NCBI RefSeq assembly: GCF_042685745.1
Contig: NZ_JBHUNT010000001.1
Span: 62,001-126,000, forward strand
DNA: 64,000 nucleotides
Origin: Prauserella_A oleivorans
GTDB lineage: Bacteria > Actinomycetota > Actinomycetes > Mycobacteriales > Pseudonocardiaceae
Reading direction: 5' to 3'
Part shown: in pieces, positions 17,753 through 25,930 of the stretch
Layout: the number at the start of each line of letters is the position of its first letter
Numbering within the stretch: position 1 is the stretch's first letter
Program-made: the position numbers and the translations under genes
Notes under the pieces: generated by a model
Seen by the model: the letters and a program-made list of their open reading frames with translations, nothing else
Told to the model about the DNA's origin: nothing
The model's database searches: none

Positions 17753-20152
17753 CTACAGCTTCACCATCGGCACGCTGCCGATCAGCATGAGCCGCACGGT
17801 GCCCGCCGCACCGAAGTCGATGGTCGCGGTGGCCCGCGGTCCGCTGCCGTCGGTGGAGACGACGGTGCCGAGGCCGTACTTGTCGTGGCTCACGCGGTCG
17901 CCGACGTCGAGCTTGAGCGCGACCGTGTCCTTCCAGTCGTTCTTCCAGCCCTTGAACCCGGTGGTCCGCATGCCGCCCGCCGCGATGCCGGCCTGCGCGG
18001 AGTCGGCGCCGAAGCCACTCCGCCTGCCCCACGTCGTGGCCGCGCGCGGCGAACCTCCCGAGGAGCCGTTCGACGGTGCCTCCCGCCGCCAGTCGATGAG
18101 CTCGGCCGGGATCTCGTCGAGGAACCGCGACGCCGGGTTGGCCATCGGCTGCCCCCAAGCCGTGCGGACCAGCGCGCGCGAGATGTACAGCCGCTCCCGC
18201 GCTCGCGTGATGGCGACGTAGGCGAGCCTGCGTTCCTCGGCCAGCTCCGCGGGTTCGCCGAGGGCTCTCAGGTGCGGGAAGACGCCGTCCTCCCAGCCCG
18301 TGCAGAACACCACCGGGTACTCCAGACCCTTGGCGGTGTGCACGGTCATCAGCGTGACGACTCCGGAGTCCTCCGCGTCGTCCTCGCCGTCGGGCGACGG
18401 GATGGAGTCGGCGTCGGCCACCAGTGAGACTCGCTCCAGGAACGCGGGCAGGGAACCCGGCTCCGGCACGCCCGCGACGTCGTCGGGTTCCTCGGGAACC
18501 GGGACCGTCTCGGCGAACTCGGTGAACTCCCGCGCGACCGTCACCAGCTCGTCGAGGTTCTCCAGCCGGGACGCGTCCTGCGGGTCGTCCGACTCCTCCA
18601 GTTCGGCGCGGTAGCCCGTGCGCTCGAGGATCGCCTCCAGCACGTCGGCCACCTCGGCGCCGGACTCGACCAGCTCGTAGAGGCCGTCCAGCAGCTCGAC
18701 GAAGCCCGTGATGGCCTTGCGTGAGCGCGGGTTGAGCATCGGCACTTTGTCGGCGACGGCGTCCCGCAGCGCCGCCGCGAACGAGATCCGCTCGCGCTCG
18801 GCATGGGTGGCCACGCACGCCTCTGCCCGGTCGCCGATGCCGCGTTTCGGCACGTTGAGGATGCGCCGCAGGCTGACGGTGTCCTCGGGGTTCGCCAGCA
18901 CGCGCAGGTACGCCAGCGCGTCGCGGACCTCCCGCCGCTCGTAGAACCGGACGCCGCCGACCACGCGGTACGGCAGGCCGAGGCGAATGAAGATCTCCTC
19001 GAACACGCGCGACTGGTTGTTGGTGCGGTAGAACACCGCGACGTCGGAGTACTTCGCCTTGCCCTCGTCGGCGAGCTTGTCGATCTCGCCAGCCACGAAC
19101 GCGGCCTCGTCGTGTTCGTTGTCGGCGACGTAGCCGACAATCCGCTCGCCGTCTCCCGACGACGTCCACAGCCGCTTGTCCCGCCGGTTCGGGTTCCGGG
19201 CGATCACCGCGTTGGCGGCCGAGAGGATCGTCTGCGTCGACCGGTAGTTCTGCTCCAGCAGGATGGTGCGCGCGTTCGGGAAGTCCCGCTCGAACTCCTC
19301 GATGTTGCGGATCGTCGCGCCCCGGAAGGCGTAGATCGACTGGTCGGCGTCCCCGACCACGCACAGCTCGGACGGCTCCAGGCCCGACTCCGTGGTCTCG
19401 GTACCGACGAGCTCACGCACCAGTGTGTACTGCGCGTGGTTGGTGTCCTGGTACTCGTCGACGAGCACGTGCCGGAACCGCCGACGGTAGTGCTCGGCGA
19501 CCTCCGGGAACGCCTGGAGCAGCTCGACGGTGCGCATGATCAAATCGTCGAAGTCCATAGCGTTGGCCAGCGCCAGGCGCCGCTGGTACTCGCCGTAGGC
19601 CTCGGCCGCCCTGCGTTCGAAGTCGTTGGCCGCGCGCTGGGCGGCGACCTCGGGGTCGACCAGCTCGTTCTTCAGGTTCGAGATATGCGAGGCCAGCGCC
19701 CGCGCCGGGTACCGCTTGGTGTCGAGGTCCAGGTCCCGAGCCACGAGGGTGAGCAGTCGCCGGGAGTCGTCGGCGTCGTAGATCGAGAAGTTCGACGACA
19801 TCTCGAGCGTCTTGGCCTCGCGCCGCAGCACCCGCACGCACATCGAGTGGAACGTCGAGACCCACATGGCGCCCGCGCGCCTGCCCACCAGCTCCGCGAC
19901 CCGCTCCCGCATCTCCGCGGCGGCCTTGTTGGTGAACGTGATCGCCATGACCTGGCCCGGCTGCACGTGCCGTTCGGCGAGGAGGTAGGCGATCCGCCGC
20001 GTGAGCACCCGCGTCTTGCCCGAGCCCGCACCCGCGACCACCAGCAACGGCGGCCCGCTGTGTTCCACCGCCGCTCGCTGAGCCGGGTTGAGGTCGTCGA
20101 GCAGGTCCGCGTGCCTGCTCGGTTCCGGGGGGAGATCGAAGAGGGTGCTCAT
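17753..20152 (-). CDS. pcrA: ATP-dependent DNA helicase PcrA/UvrD1 (superfamily 1)
   Basis: A 799-residue 3'-5' SF1 helicase for nucleotide excision repair and replication restart. Domains 1A/2A are marked by the Q-motif LNPAQRAAV, Walker A AGAGSGKT at 40-47, motif Ia TFTNKAAAEM, motif II VDEYQDTN, motif III GDADQSIYAFRGA, motif V VHTAKGLEYPVVF and motif VI VAITRARERLY. The C-terminal region (VGDRVSHDKYGLGTVV) is the Tudor-like RNA-polymerase-binding domain of PcrA. Length and architecture are typical. The gene is divergent from the aroQ leader; its start at 20152 is about 60 bases from that leader's start. I see no LexA box upstream. Confidence 0.96.
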   Translation of the reverse strand: MSTLFDLPPEPSRHADLLDDLNPAQRAAVEHSGPPLLVVAGAGSGKTRVLTRRIAYLLAERHVQPGQVMAITFTNKAAAEMRERVAELVGRRAGAMWVSTFHSMCVRVLRREAKTLEMSSNFSIYDADDSRRLLTLVARDLDLDTKRYPARALASHISNLKNELVDPEVAAQRAANDFERRAAEAYGEYQRRLALANAMDFDDLIMRTVELLQAFPEVAEHYRRRFRHVLVDEYQDTNHAQYTLVRELVGTETTESGLEPSELCVVGDADQSIYAFRGATIRNIEEFERDFPNARTILLEQNYRSTQTILSAANAVIARNPNRRDKRLWTSSGDGERIVGYVADNEHDEAAFVAGEIDKLADEGKAKYSDVAVFYRTNNQSRVFEEIFIRLGLPYRVVGGVRFYERREVRDALAYLRVLANPEDTVSLRRILNVPKRGIGDRAEACVATHAERERISFAAALRDAVADKVPMLNPRSRKAITGFVELLDGLYELVESGAEVADVLEAILERTGYRAELEESDDPQDASRLENLDELVTVAREFTEFAETVPVPEEPDDVAGVPEPGSLPAFLERVSLVADADSIPSPDGEDDAEDSGVVTLMTVHTAKGLEYPVVFCTGWEDGVFPHLRALGEPAELAEERRLAYVAITRARERLYISRALVRTAWGQPMANPASRFLDEIPAELIDWRREAPSNGSSGGSPRAATTWGRRSGFGADSAQAGIAAGGMRTTGFKGWKNDWKDTVALKLDVGDRVSHDKYGLGTVVSTDGSGPRATATIDFGAAGTVRLMLIGSVPMVKL

Positions 20153-20197
20153 CGTGACTTCACGCTACCTGGGGCCCCCGACGAAGCCGCCATGTGC

Positions 20198-20203
20198 CAT
20201 ACT
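20198..20203 (+). promoter_or_regulatory. -10 element of the aroQ leader transcript
   Basis: TGC-CATACT resembles an extended -10. Six bases separate it from the leader-peptide GTG, so transcription probably starts at or within a base of that codon. No good -35 is seen. Confidence 0.45.
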
Positions 20204-20209
20204 CGCCTC

Positions 20210-20272
20210 GTGCACTACGACGCTTTTCGATTTTTCTACGGGAACCGGACTCCGGCTCCCGTGATCTCGTAG
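20210..20272 (+). CDS. Phe/Tyr-rich leader peptide of the chorismate mutase gene
   Basis: Twenty codons from GTG 20210 to TAG 20272, reading VHYDAFRFFYGNRTPAPVIS. Three Phe and two Tyr codons stand within nine positions (YDAFRFFY). These are the end products of the chorismate mutase branch, the classic layout of an amino-acid-sensing attenuator. An in-frame ATG at 20192 would add six residues, but it overlaps the -10 hexamer, so the GTG is preferred and the message is probably leaderless. The peptide itself is likely to have no function after synthesis. Confidence 0.75.
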   Translation: MHYDAFRFFYGNRTPAPVIS

Positions 20273-20307
20273 TGCCAGCCGAGCAATCACACCAAGCCCC
20301 GGAGTCC
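20247..20307 (+). promoter_or_regulatory. Antiterminator pairing of the aroQ attenuator
   Basis: GGACTCCGG (20247-20255, inside the leader-peptide codons) is perfectly complementary over 9 bases to CCGGAGTCC (20299-20307), the ascending arm of the terminator. A ribosome stalled at the Phe/Tyr codons (20225-20239) would leave the first segment free and block terminator formation. A ribosome that reaches the stop codon would mask it. Confidence 0.7.
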
Positions 20308-20323
20308 ACGGACCCGGGGCTTT
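20294..20323 (+). terminator. Attenuator terminator upstream of aroQ
   Basis: AAGCCCCGG-A-GTCC / GGAC-CCGGGGCTT makes a 13-bp stem with one bulged A, a two-base apex and a run of T at 20321-20323. It lies between the leader peptide and the chorismate mutase gene. Confidence 0.85.
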
Positions 20324-20370
20324 CGTCGGCTTCGGGGCCGGACACGGATCCGACACGAGCGGAGGGTCAG

Positions 20371-20649
20371 ATGAACGCCCAGACTCACGACGCCGACGAG
20401 ACCACGGCCACCGACATCGACGCGCTGCGCAAGGAGATCGACTGGCTCGACGCCGAGATCCTGCGCCTGGTGAAGCGTCGGGCCGAGGTTTCGAAGGCCA
20501 TCGGTGCGGCCCGGATGGCCGCGGGTGGACCGCGGATCGTCTACAACCGCGAGATGGACGTGCTCGCCCGCTACCGCGAACTCGGCCCGGACGGCCGCCA
20601 GCTCGCGATGGCACTGCTGAACCTGGGCCGCGGCAGGCTCGGGCGCTGA
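20371..20649 (+). CDS. aroQ: Chorismate mutase, AroQ class (intracellular, short form)
   Basis: The 92-residue protein isomerises chorismate to prephenate, the entry to Phe and Tyr synthesis. The helix IDALRKEIDWLDAEILRLVKRRAEVSKAIG contains the Arg and Lys active-site residues of the AroQ fold, followed by IVYNREMDVLARYREL. It resembles the small mycobacterial enzyme Rv0948c, which depends on a DAHP-synthase partner for full activity. The ATG at 20371 is preceded by GGAGG; an upstream open frame exists but belongs to the attenuator. Expression is predicted to be set by Phe-/Tyr-tRNA charging through the attenuator at 20210-20323. Confidence 0.93.
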   Translation: MNAQTHDADETTATDIDALRKEIDWLDAEILRLVKRRAEVSKAIGAARMAAGGPRIVYNREMDVLARYRELGPDGRQLAMALLNLGRGRLGR

Positions 20650-20704
20650 GCTTTCAGGGTCTTCCCCGAGCCGGAACGACGCCGCGTTCGGGCACACTGG
20701 AGAC

Positions 20705-21019
20705 ATGGACACGATCGTTCACCTGATCGCCTTCGTGATCGCGCTCGGCAGTGTGCTCGCGGCACTCGGTCATGCGGGTTACCTGGCCATGCTCGGCAGC
20801 GCGGCCAACAAGCGGGCCGGTGGCGCGCCCATCGCGCAGTACGTGCGGTCGAGGTGGGGGATCGCCGCGGGCACGACCGGCGTCTCGCTGCTCGCGTTGC
20901 TGCTCACCACAGGCGGTACCGCGCTCGACATCGTCGCGGCGCTGCTGGCGGTGGGCAGTGGTGCCGCCGCGACCAGGGCGCTGCAGTCCACGCAGGCGAA
21001 GTACCGCAGCGGCGGCTGA
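20705..21019 (+). CDS. Small three-span membrane protein, unknown function
   Basis: 104 residues with hydrophobic segments at about 5-30 (IVHLIAFVIALGSVLAALG), 52-70 (GIAAGTTGVSLLALLLTTG) and 73-92. The short loops are basic. No family recognised. A CACACT hexamer ends 6 bases before the ATG, suggesting a leaderless transcript separate from aroQ, which ends 55 bases upstream. Confidence 0.7.
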   Translation: MDTIVHLIAFVIALGSVLAALGHAGYLAMLGSAANKRAGGAPIAQYVRSRWGIAAGTTGVSLLALLLTTGGTALDIVAALLAVGSGAAATRALQSTQAKYRSGG

Positions 21020-21127
21020 ATACCACACGCCCGGATCGCCGACCGGGTGCGCCCAGTGGGGTGATATCCGGGCGCCGACGCCGCTCGCGCGCGCCGAGTC
21101 GGGCGAAAGGCTCCTACCCTGGTGCGG

Positions 21128-21286
21128 GTGAGCATTCCGACGACCGATGCATGCGCCGCGTACCGCGACGCACGTGCAGAAGGCCGTGCAGATGCTCGTG
21201 CTCACCGTGGTTCTCGTTCTCCATTCGAGCGGAATGGCGGCGCAACGCCGTCAGCCGGCGCGTGGGGAGGCGTCCGCAAGGCATGA
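21128..21286 (+). CDS. 52-residue basic protein, Rmf-like in pattern
   Basis: GTG 21128 to TGA 21286 encodes VSIPTTDACAAYRDARAEG..., which continues with alternating Ala/Arg/Gly and SPFERNGG. The arrangement AYRDARAEGRADAR ... PF resembles ribosome-modulation-factor/CrpP-type small proteins (a helix with an AYxxG pattern followed by an NPF-like motif), but similarity this short is weak. The stop overlaps the ATG of the next gene by four bases (ATGA), which supports translation. TACCCT (21115-21120) lies 7 bases before the GTG, so the mRNA may be leaderless. Confidence 0.5.
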   Translation: MSIPTTDACAAYRDARAEGRADARAHRGSRSPFERNGGATPSAGAWGGVRKA

Positions 21287-22473
21287 CCGGCACGGCGGAT
21301 CCGTTCGACTTCTTCAGCGCTGCGCACACCCCGCGTCAGGGCAGGCACCGTCACGCCCGGGACGCGGACAGCCGGACGCCGTCCGCTCTCCCGGCCCGGC
21401 GCGGCCCGCGGGACGCGGCCGTCGAGGGCTCGCTCACCGGTTCCCTCCCACTGCCGGCTCCGGAGCCACCCGCCCCGGCCGAGGTCACGGCGCCGATCAC
21501 GCCGGTGATCTCGTCGGTCCTGACGCCGGAGGACGAACAGTCCCGGCCGCAGGCCGCGCCCGCGGGCGAGGACTCCGAGGAACCGACGCTGCGCAGGCAC
21601 CGGATCACGCTCACCTCCGATCCGGAACCGGTCCGCGAGGAACGCGACGAGGCGCGCGTCTACGTGGCGCCTCCGCCGGACGGGCTCGGCAAGTTCGACC
21701 TGGGTTCGGTGCCCGCGTCGGTCACCCCGCCGTCCACGTGGCGCAAGGCGGCCTGGTTCGCGAGCCTGTCGTCCGGCGGCGTCGTGGTGGCGTTGCTGGT
21801 GGCGGGCACGGCGCTGGTCACGCCCGACGACGACCGGCGCGCCATCGAGGGCTGGCCCGACCGCAACGGTGCCGTCGCCCCGCTGCTGCCCGACGAGCAG
21901 TACGACGACGGCAACCAGGAGGACCTTCCCGGATCGGCGAGCACCTCGACTCCGGACGACGCGCCGTCCTCCGAGTCGCCCTCGCCCGACGACACCGGCG
22001 AGCCCGCGAGTTTCCGCTCCCCCGGCTCGCCCGAGCGGGGCAGTTCGAGCAGCGACGCCCCGTCCGGCACGACCGGACCGTCCACGACGGTTCCCACCAC
22101 CACCACGCCGACACTGACCAAGCCGCCGTCCACCCCCGCGCCGACGTCGACGGCTCGCCAGAAGTACTTCACCGTCCCCTACGACGCCGAGGAGATGGCC
22201 AAGCAGTCGCAGGCGTTCCTCGACACGGTCACCGAGGATCCCCAGGCCGCGCACGAACTCACCACCGGCGAGCTCGCCGCCCAGGGCCCGAAGGGGCTCG
22301 AGCAGAAGTACGCGGATATCGCCTACTTCGAGGTGAAGCACATTTACGTCGACCAAAACGAGGGATACACCGTCAACACCGTCGAGGTGACCTACACCGA
22401 CGGTTCCACGACCGAGGAAACTCGGCGGCTCACGTTCGAGTCCGACGAGAAGATCTCCTCAGACGGGCAGTAG
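21283..22473 (+). CDS. Single-pass membrane protein with Ser/Thr/Pro-rich exterior, unknown function
   Basis: 396 residues. A Pro/Glu/Arg-rich N-terminal part of about 170 residues precedes one membrane span (ASLSSGGVVVALLVAGTALV), then an acidic Ser/Thr/Pro-rich linker of about 110 residues (TTVPTTTTPTLTKPPSTPAP). A compact C-terminal domain of about 110 residues (YFTVPYDAEEMAKQSQAFLD to the end) carries repeated VEVTYTDG-like strands, reminiscent of SnoaL/NTF2-like or DUF4878-type folds, though I cannot assign one. The ATG overlaps the preceding small gene by four bases. The cytosolic tail plus external sensor-like domain next to Ser/Thr kinases fits a kinase substrate or sensor; that is inference. 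Confidence 0.7.
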   Translation: MTGTADPFDFFSAAHTPRQGRHRHARDADSRTPSALPARRGPRDAAVEGSLTGSLPLPAPEPPAPAEVTAPITPVISSVLTPEDEQSRPQAAPAGEDSEEPTLRRHRITLTSDPEPVREERDEARVYVAPPPDGLGKFDLGSVPASVTPPSTWRKAAWFASLSSGGVVVALLVAGTALVTPDDDRRAIEGWPDRNGAVAPLLPDEQYDDGNQEDLPGSASTSTPDDAPSSESPSPDDTGEPASFRSPGSPERGSSSSDAPSGTTGPSTTVPTTTTPTLTKPPSTPAPTSTARQKYFTVPYDAEEMAKQSQAFLDTVTEDPQAAHELTTGELAAQGPKGLEQKYADIAYFEVKHIYVDQNEGYTVNTVEVTYTDGSTTEETRRLTFESDEKISSDGQ

Positions 22474-22698
22474 CGCAGGCCTTTCACCTGCGAATGCACG
22501 GCTTCTCCGCACATTCTGTTGCACGTGCACTGCGCCAAGCGGTCAAAAATTGCTCCACCCAGGTGACAGGGCATGCCGCTCGTCGTGCGCGCGCGACCCT
22601 CCACCGACAGGCCCTGGAGATCGGGATCCGCAGCGGGTTACCTGTTCGGCAGGGGTCCGACCACCAAGTCCACGAGACGGAGCAGACAAGGGCCAGCA

Positions 22699-23085
22699 GT
22701 GCACGACCGCCGCCACTCCAGCGACCGGAACGTCGCGGTCGAGGACGTCTTCGACGACGACCTCCTGACCGACGACCTGGTCGACGACGAGTACCTGCGT
22801 GAAATGTTCGAGGAGCCACGCCGGTACCTCCCGCCGCCGGGCGCGCGCACCCGACGCCGCGAGGACGAGCCACCGCCCGAGCCCGAGAACCCGCTCGTCC
22901 GCCGCGCGAAACTCGCCGCCCTGGTCCTCGCCTCGGCGCTGCTGCTGGCCTCCATCATCGTGGCGGCCACCGTCGCTGACGACAACGAGCAGCCGGAGAG
23001 CCCGGGTGTGCCCGCCGTGTCGATCGGCGACACAACCGATCCGTTGACCAGCAAAGTGGACCCGCTCCCGGCACAACCTTTGTGA
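22699..23085 (+). CDS. Single-pass membrane protein, unknown function
   Basis: 128 residues: a strongly acidic N-terminus (EDVFDDDLLTDDLVDDEYL), a basic/proline-rich stretch, one membrane span (LAALVLASALLLASIIVAATV) and a short external tail ending KVDPLPAQPL. No family recognised. GTG 22699 is the best start (AAGGG upstream); the frame is open to 22573 but that part is Arg/Ser-rich. It lies about 175 bases before a Ser/Thr kinase gene on the same strand. Confidence 0.65.
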   Translation: MHDRRHSSDRNVAVEDVFDDDLLTDDLVDDEYLREMFEEPRRYLPPPGARTRRREDEPPPEPENPLVRRAKLAALVLASALLLASIIVAATVADDNEQPESPGVPAVSIGDTTDPLTSKVDPLPAQPL

Positions 23086-23260
23086 CCTCGCCCGCGTCTA
23101 TCACGTGAGAGCGAAGCACCGTCCCCGAGAGTGCCGCCTGTGTGTGCACAGAGTGAGCGCCCTAACCTTGTGACGAGTCGGTCTCGGTAACCGATATGTA
23201 GCTCGTCGGATTGGTGCCTACGCTCCACCCCCACACAGACGGAGCCCGAAGGAGGTCGCG

Positions 23261-24874
23261 TTGAGCGACGAGGGTCGCCTGGTCGCCGGCCGCTACCGCG
23301 TCATCAGGCGGATCGGCACCGGCGCCATGGGCGCCGTGTGGCAGGCACAGGACGAGGTGCTGCACCGCACGGTCGCGATCAAACAACTCCTCCTCCAACC
23401 GGGTCTCGAGCACCACGAGGCCGAGGACGCGCGCGCCCGGACCATGCGCGAGGGCCGGATCGCCGCCCGCCTCCACCATCCGAACGCCATCAGCGTTTTC
23501 GACGTCGTCACCGACGACAACGGCCAGCCCTGCCTGGTCATGGAGTACCTGGAGTCCCGCAGCCTGGCGCAGGAGCTGCAGCGGCACCGCACCCTGCCCC
23601 CGCTCGAGGTCGCCAACATCGGCGCGCAGGTGGCCTCCGCGCTGAAGCAGGCCCACGCGGTCGGCATCGTCCACCGCGACATCAAGCCCGGCAACATCCT
23701 GCTCGCGGGCAACGGCGTCGTGAAGATCACCGACTTCGGCATCTCGCGGGCGAAGGACGACGTCACGGTCACCAAGACCGGCATGATCGCCGGCACCCCG
23801 GCCTACCTCGCACCCGAGGTGGCGATCGGCGGTGAACCGGGCCCCGAGTCCGACGTCTTCTCGCTCGGCTCCACGCTGTACGCCGCGACCGAGGGGCAGC
23901 CGCCCTTCGGCCTGAGTGAGAACACGCTGAGCCTGCTGCACGCCGTCGCGGCCGGGCAGATCAACCCACCACGGCAGTCCGGGCCGCTGACCAGCGTGCT
24001 CGCCGTGATGCTGCATCCCGACACGCGCCACCGACCGACGGCCGAGGAGTGCGAGGAGCTGCTCGCCGCCGTGGCACGGGGCGAGACCCCGCTCGGCGGC
24101 CCGTCGGACGCCCCGACGACGGCGCATCCGACGACCGGGACCGGCACCGCCGTGCTGGGTGCGGCCGGCGCCGCGGGTGCCGGCGCGGCGCTGGGTGCCG
24201 CTGCCGCCGACGACGACGTTCCGGCAGGCCACTCGGGCAGCCTGGGCCAGGACGCGGGCGGCTACTACGACGACCGCGACGACGCCTACGCCCCCACGGC
24301 CGCCTATCCCGACCGGGACTACGACGACTACGGACAGCCGGACCGCGGACCGGAGGCCACCCGCGCCGCCGGCGACCTCGACGCGACCCGCGCCGTGCCC
24401 GCCGGGGCCTACGACGACGCCGGCTACGGCGACACGCCCCCGCCCGGAGAGGAGCCCGCGAACAAGGCGAAGTGGAAGGTGCCCGCCGTGGTGGGCAGCA
24501 TCGTGGTGCTGGGCCTGGCCGCGTTCGCGTTCTGGGTCTTCGGCGGCACGACGGGCGGCGACGCCGAACCGCAGGACCGGCAGCAGCGTCCGGTGGCCAC
24601 GACCTCGCGGGTTCCGACCACGACCACCACCACGTCGGAGGTCGTCACCGAGGAGCCGGAGTACACCGAGGAGACCGAGACCTACTCCGAGGAACCGGAA
24701 TACGTGCCGCCGACGGAGGAGGAAGAGGACACCTACTCGCCGTCGCCGACGCAGACGTACGAACCGCCGGAGCCGACTCAGGAGCCGGAGGAACCGGAGC
24801 CGTCGTCGGACACCGCTGAGCCGACCGAGGAGCCGGAGCCGTCCGTGAGTCCTGATCTCCCGACGTCGAACTAG
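23261..24874 (+). CDS. Membrane Ser/Thr protein kinase (PknB-like)
   Basis: 537 residues. The Hanks-type kinase domain occupies about residues 10-270: glycine loop IGTGAMGAVW, ATP lysine K41, helix-C Glu E64, catalytic loop HRDIKPGN (D140, N145), DFG at 158-160, and GTPAYLAPEV in the activation segment. A low-complexity juxtamembrane region rich in Tyr, Asp and Ala follows, then one membrane span (about 406-427, VVGSIVVLGLAAFAFWVF) and a Glu/Pro/Thr-rich external tail without PASTA repeats. TTG start at 23261 is set by an ideal AAGGAGGT. A pseudokinase gene follows 24 bases downstream, so the two are probably co-expressed. Confidence 0.92.
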   Translation: MSDEGRLVAGRYRVIRRIGTGAMGAVWQAQDEVLHRTVAIKQLLLQPGLEHHEAEDARARTMREGRIAARLHHPNAISVFDVVTDDNGQPCLVMEYLESRSLAQELQRHRTLPPLEVANIGAQVASALKQAHAVGIVHRDIKPGNILLAGNGVVKITDFGISRAKDDVTVTKTGMIAGTPAYLAPEVAIGGEPGPESDVFSLGSTLYAATEGQPPFGLSENTLSLLHAVAAGQINPPRQSGPLTSVLAVMLHPDTRHRPTAEECEELLAAVARGETPLGGPSDAPTTAHPTTGTGTAVLGAAGAAGAGAALGAAAADDDVPAGHSGSLGQDAGGYYDDRDDAYAPTAAYPDRDYDDYGQPDRGPEATRAAGDLDATRAVPAGAYDDAGYGDTPPPGEEPANKAKWKVPAVVGSIVVLGLAAFAFWVFGGTTGGDAEPQDRQQRPVATTSRVPTTTTTTSEVVTEEPEYTEETETYSEEPEYVPPTEEEEDTYSPSPTQTYEPPEPTQEPEEPEPSSDTAEPTEEPEPSVSPDLPTSN

Positions 24875-24898
24875 AAGCACGCCGGCACGAGGGGCTGT

Positions 24899-25840
24899 GT
24901 GAAGTACGCAGAAGGTGCGCTTGTCGCCGGGCGGTACCGGCTCGACCAGCCGATCGGCCGCGGGCGGGCGGGCATCGTGTGGCTCGCGTTCGACACGATG
25001 CTGCATCGGACCGTCGCGGCCAAGCGCCTGTACATCGATCCGGAGCTGACCGGGGACGCAGCCGAGCAGGCCAGGGAAACCGCCCTGAACCAGGGCAGGC
25101 AGGCGATGCGGGTGCAGCACGCCAACGCCATCACCGTCTACGACGTCTTCCGCGAGGGTGCCGACGTATGGCTGGTGATGGAGTACGTGCCGTCCCGCAA
25201 CATGGCCGACTTCCTCGCCGAGTACGGGCAGCTGACCCCGCAGCAAGCCGCCTACCTGGGCGTTCAGCTCGGGTCCGCGCTCGCCGCCGCGCACGCGATC
25301 GGGGTGGCGCACCGTGTGGTGGAACCCGGCAACGTCCTGCTCGCCGACGACGGCGGCGTCAAGCTCACCGACATCGGCATCGCGGGCCCGGCGGATCCGG
25401 CCTACCAGGCTCCCGAGGTGGCCAAGGGCGAACCGGCCATGCCCTCCGCCGACGCGTTCTCGCTCGGCGCGACGCTCTTCACCGCCGTGGAAGGCGTGCC
25501 GCCGTTCGGCGAGGACGGCACCGCCGCTCCGGTCGTGCCACAGCACACCGGCACCCTCACGGGCGCGCTGCTGAAGATGCTGCGCGACGATCCGGACCTG
25601 CGTCCCACGATGGAGGACACGGTCCGGGCGCTCAAGGCGATCACCAAGAACCAGCAGGGCGGCTTCATCCCGCCGACCGCACCGGCCATGCCGACCGTGC
25701 CGGTCCTGCCGAGGCCACCCCGGGTCCAGCCACCGCCCGCACCCGCTCCGTCGGCGCTGAGCACGTCGCCCTGGCGGTGGGTGCTGATCGGCCTCGGCCT
25801 GCTGGTGGCACTGGTCGTGCTGTTCCTGCTGGTGAGCTAG
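24899..25840 (+). CDS. Membrane pseudokinase paired with the upstream Ser/Thr kinase
   Basis: 313 residues with a kinase fold closely parallel to the upstream kinase. The ATP lysine is kept (K42), but the catalytic Asp of HRD is Val (HRVVEPGN, V140), the helix-C Glu is Gln (Q65), and DFG reads DIG (158-160). The activation loop is shortened. A Pro-rich linker and a C-terminal membrane span (WRWVLIGLGLLVALVVLFLL) end the protein with almost no external part. It should therefore be catalytically weak or dead and act as a scaffold or regulator, as pseudokinase domains do elsewhere in actinobacteria; the partner is inferred to be the adjacent kinase. GTG start at 24899. Confidence 0.85.
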   Translation: MKYAEGALVAGRYRLDQPIGRGRAGIVWLAFDTMLHRTVAAKRLYIDPELTGDAAEQARETALNQGRQAMRVQHANAITVYDVFREGADVWLVMEYVPSRNMADFLAEYGQLTPQQAAYLGVQLGSALAAAHAIGVAHRVVEPGNVLLADDGGVKLTDIGIAGPADPAYQAPEVAKGEPAMPSADAFSLGATLFTAVEGVPPFGEDGTAAPVVPQHTGTLTGALLKMLRDDPDLRPTMEDTVRALKAITKNQQGGFIPPTAPAMPTVPVLPRPPRVQPPPAPAPSALSTSPWRWVLIGLGLLVALVVLFLLVS

Positions 25841-25930
25841 GCGCAACGGTGTCTCGATCGTGCTGTCGGTGCTCGTGTTCGGTGTGCTCACCCGTAAGCC
25901 GGCCACCGAGAGCGAGCCGGCGCGTGTGAC

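Noticed and set aside
23184..23194. TCGGT-A-ACCGA palindrome upstream of the Ser/Thr kinase gene
   Set aside because: Only 5-base arms, common by chance at this GC content, with no known regulator match.
23162..25906. A 914-codon open frame on the minus strand across both kinase genes
   Set aside because: It is antisense to two clear kinase-fold genes. Its product is rich in Arg, His, Gly and Val in the mirror pattern expected from high-GC third positions, and has no domain.
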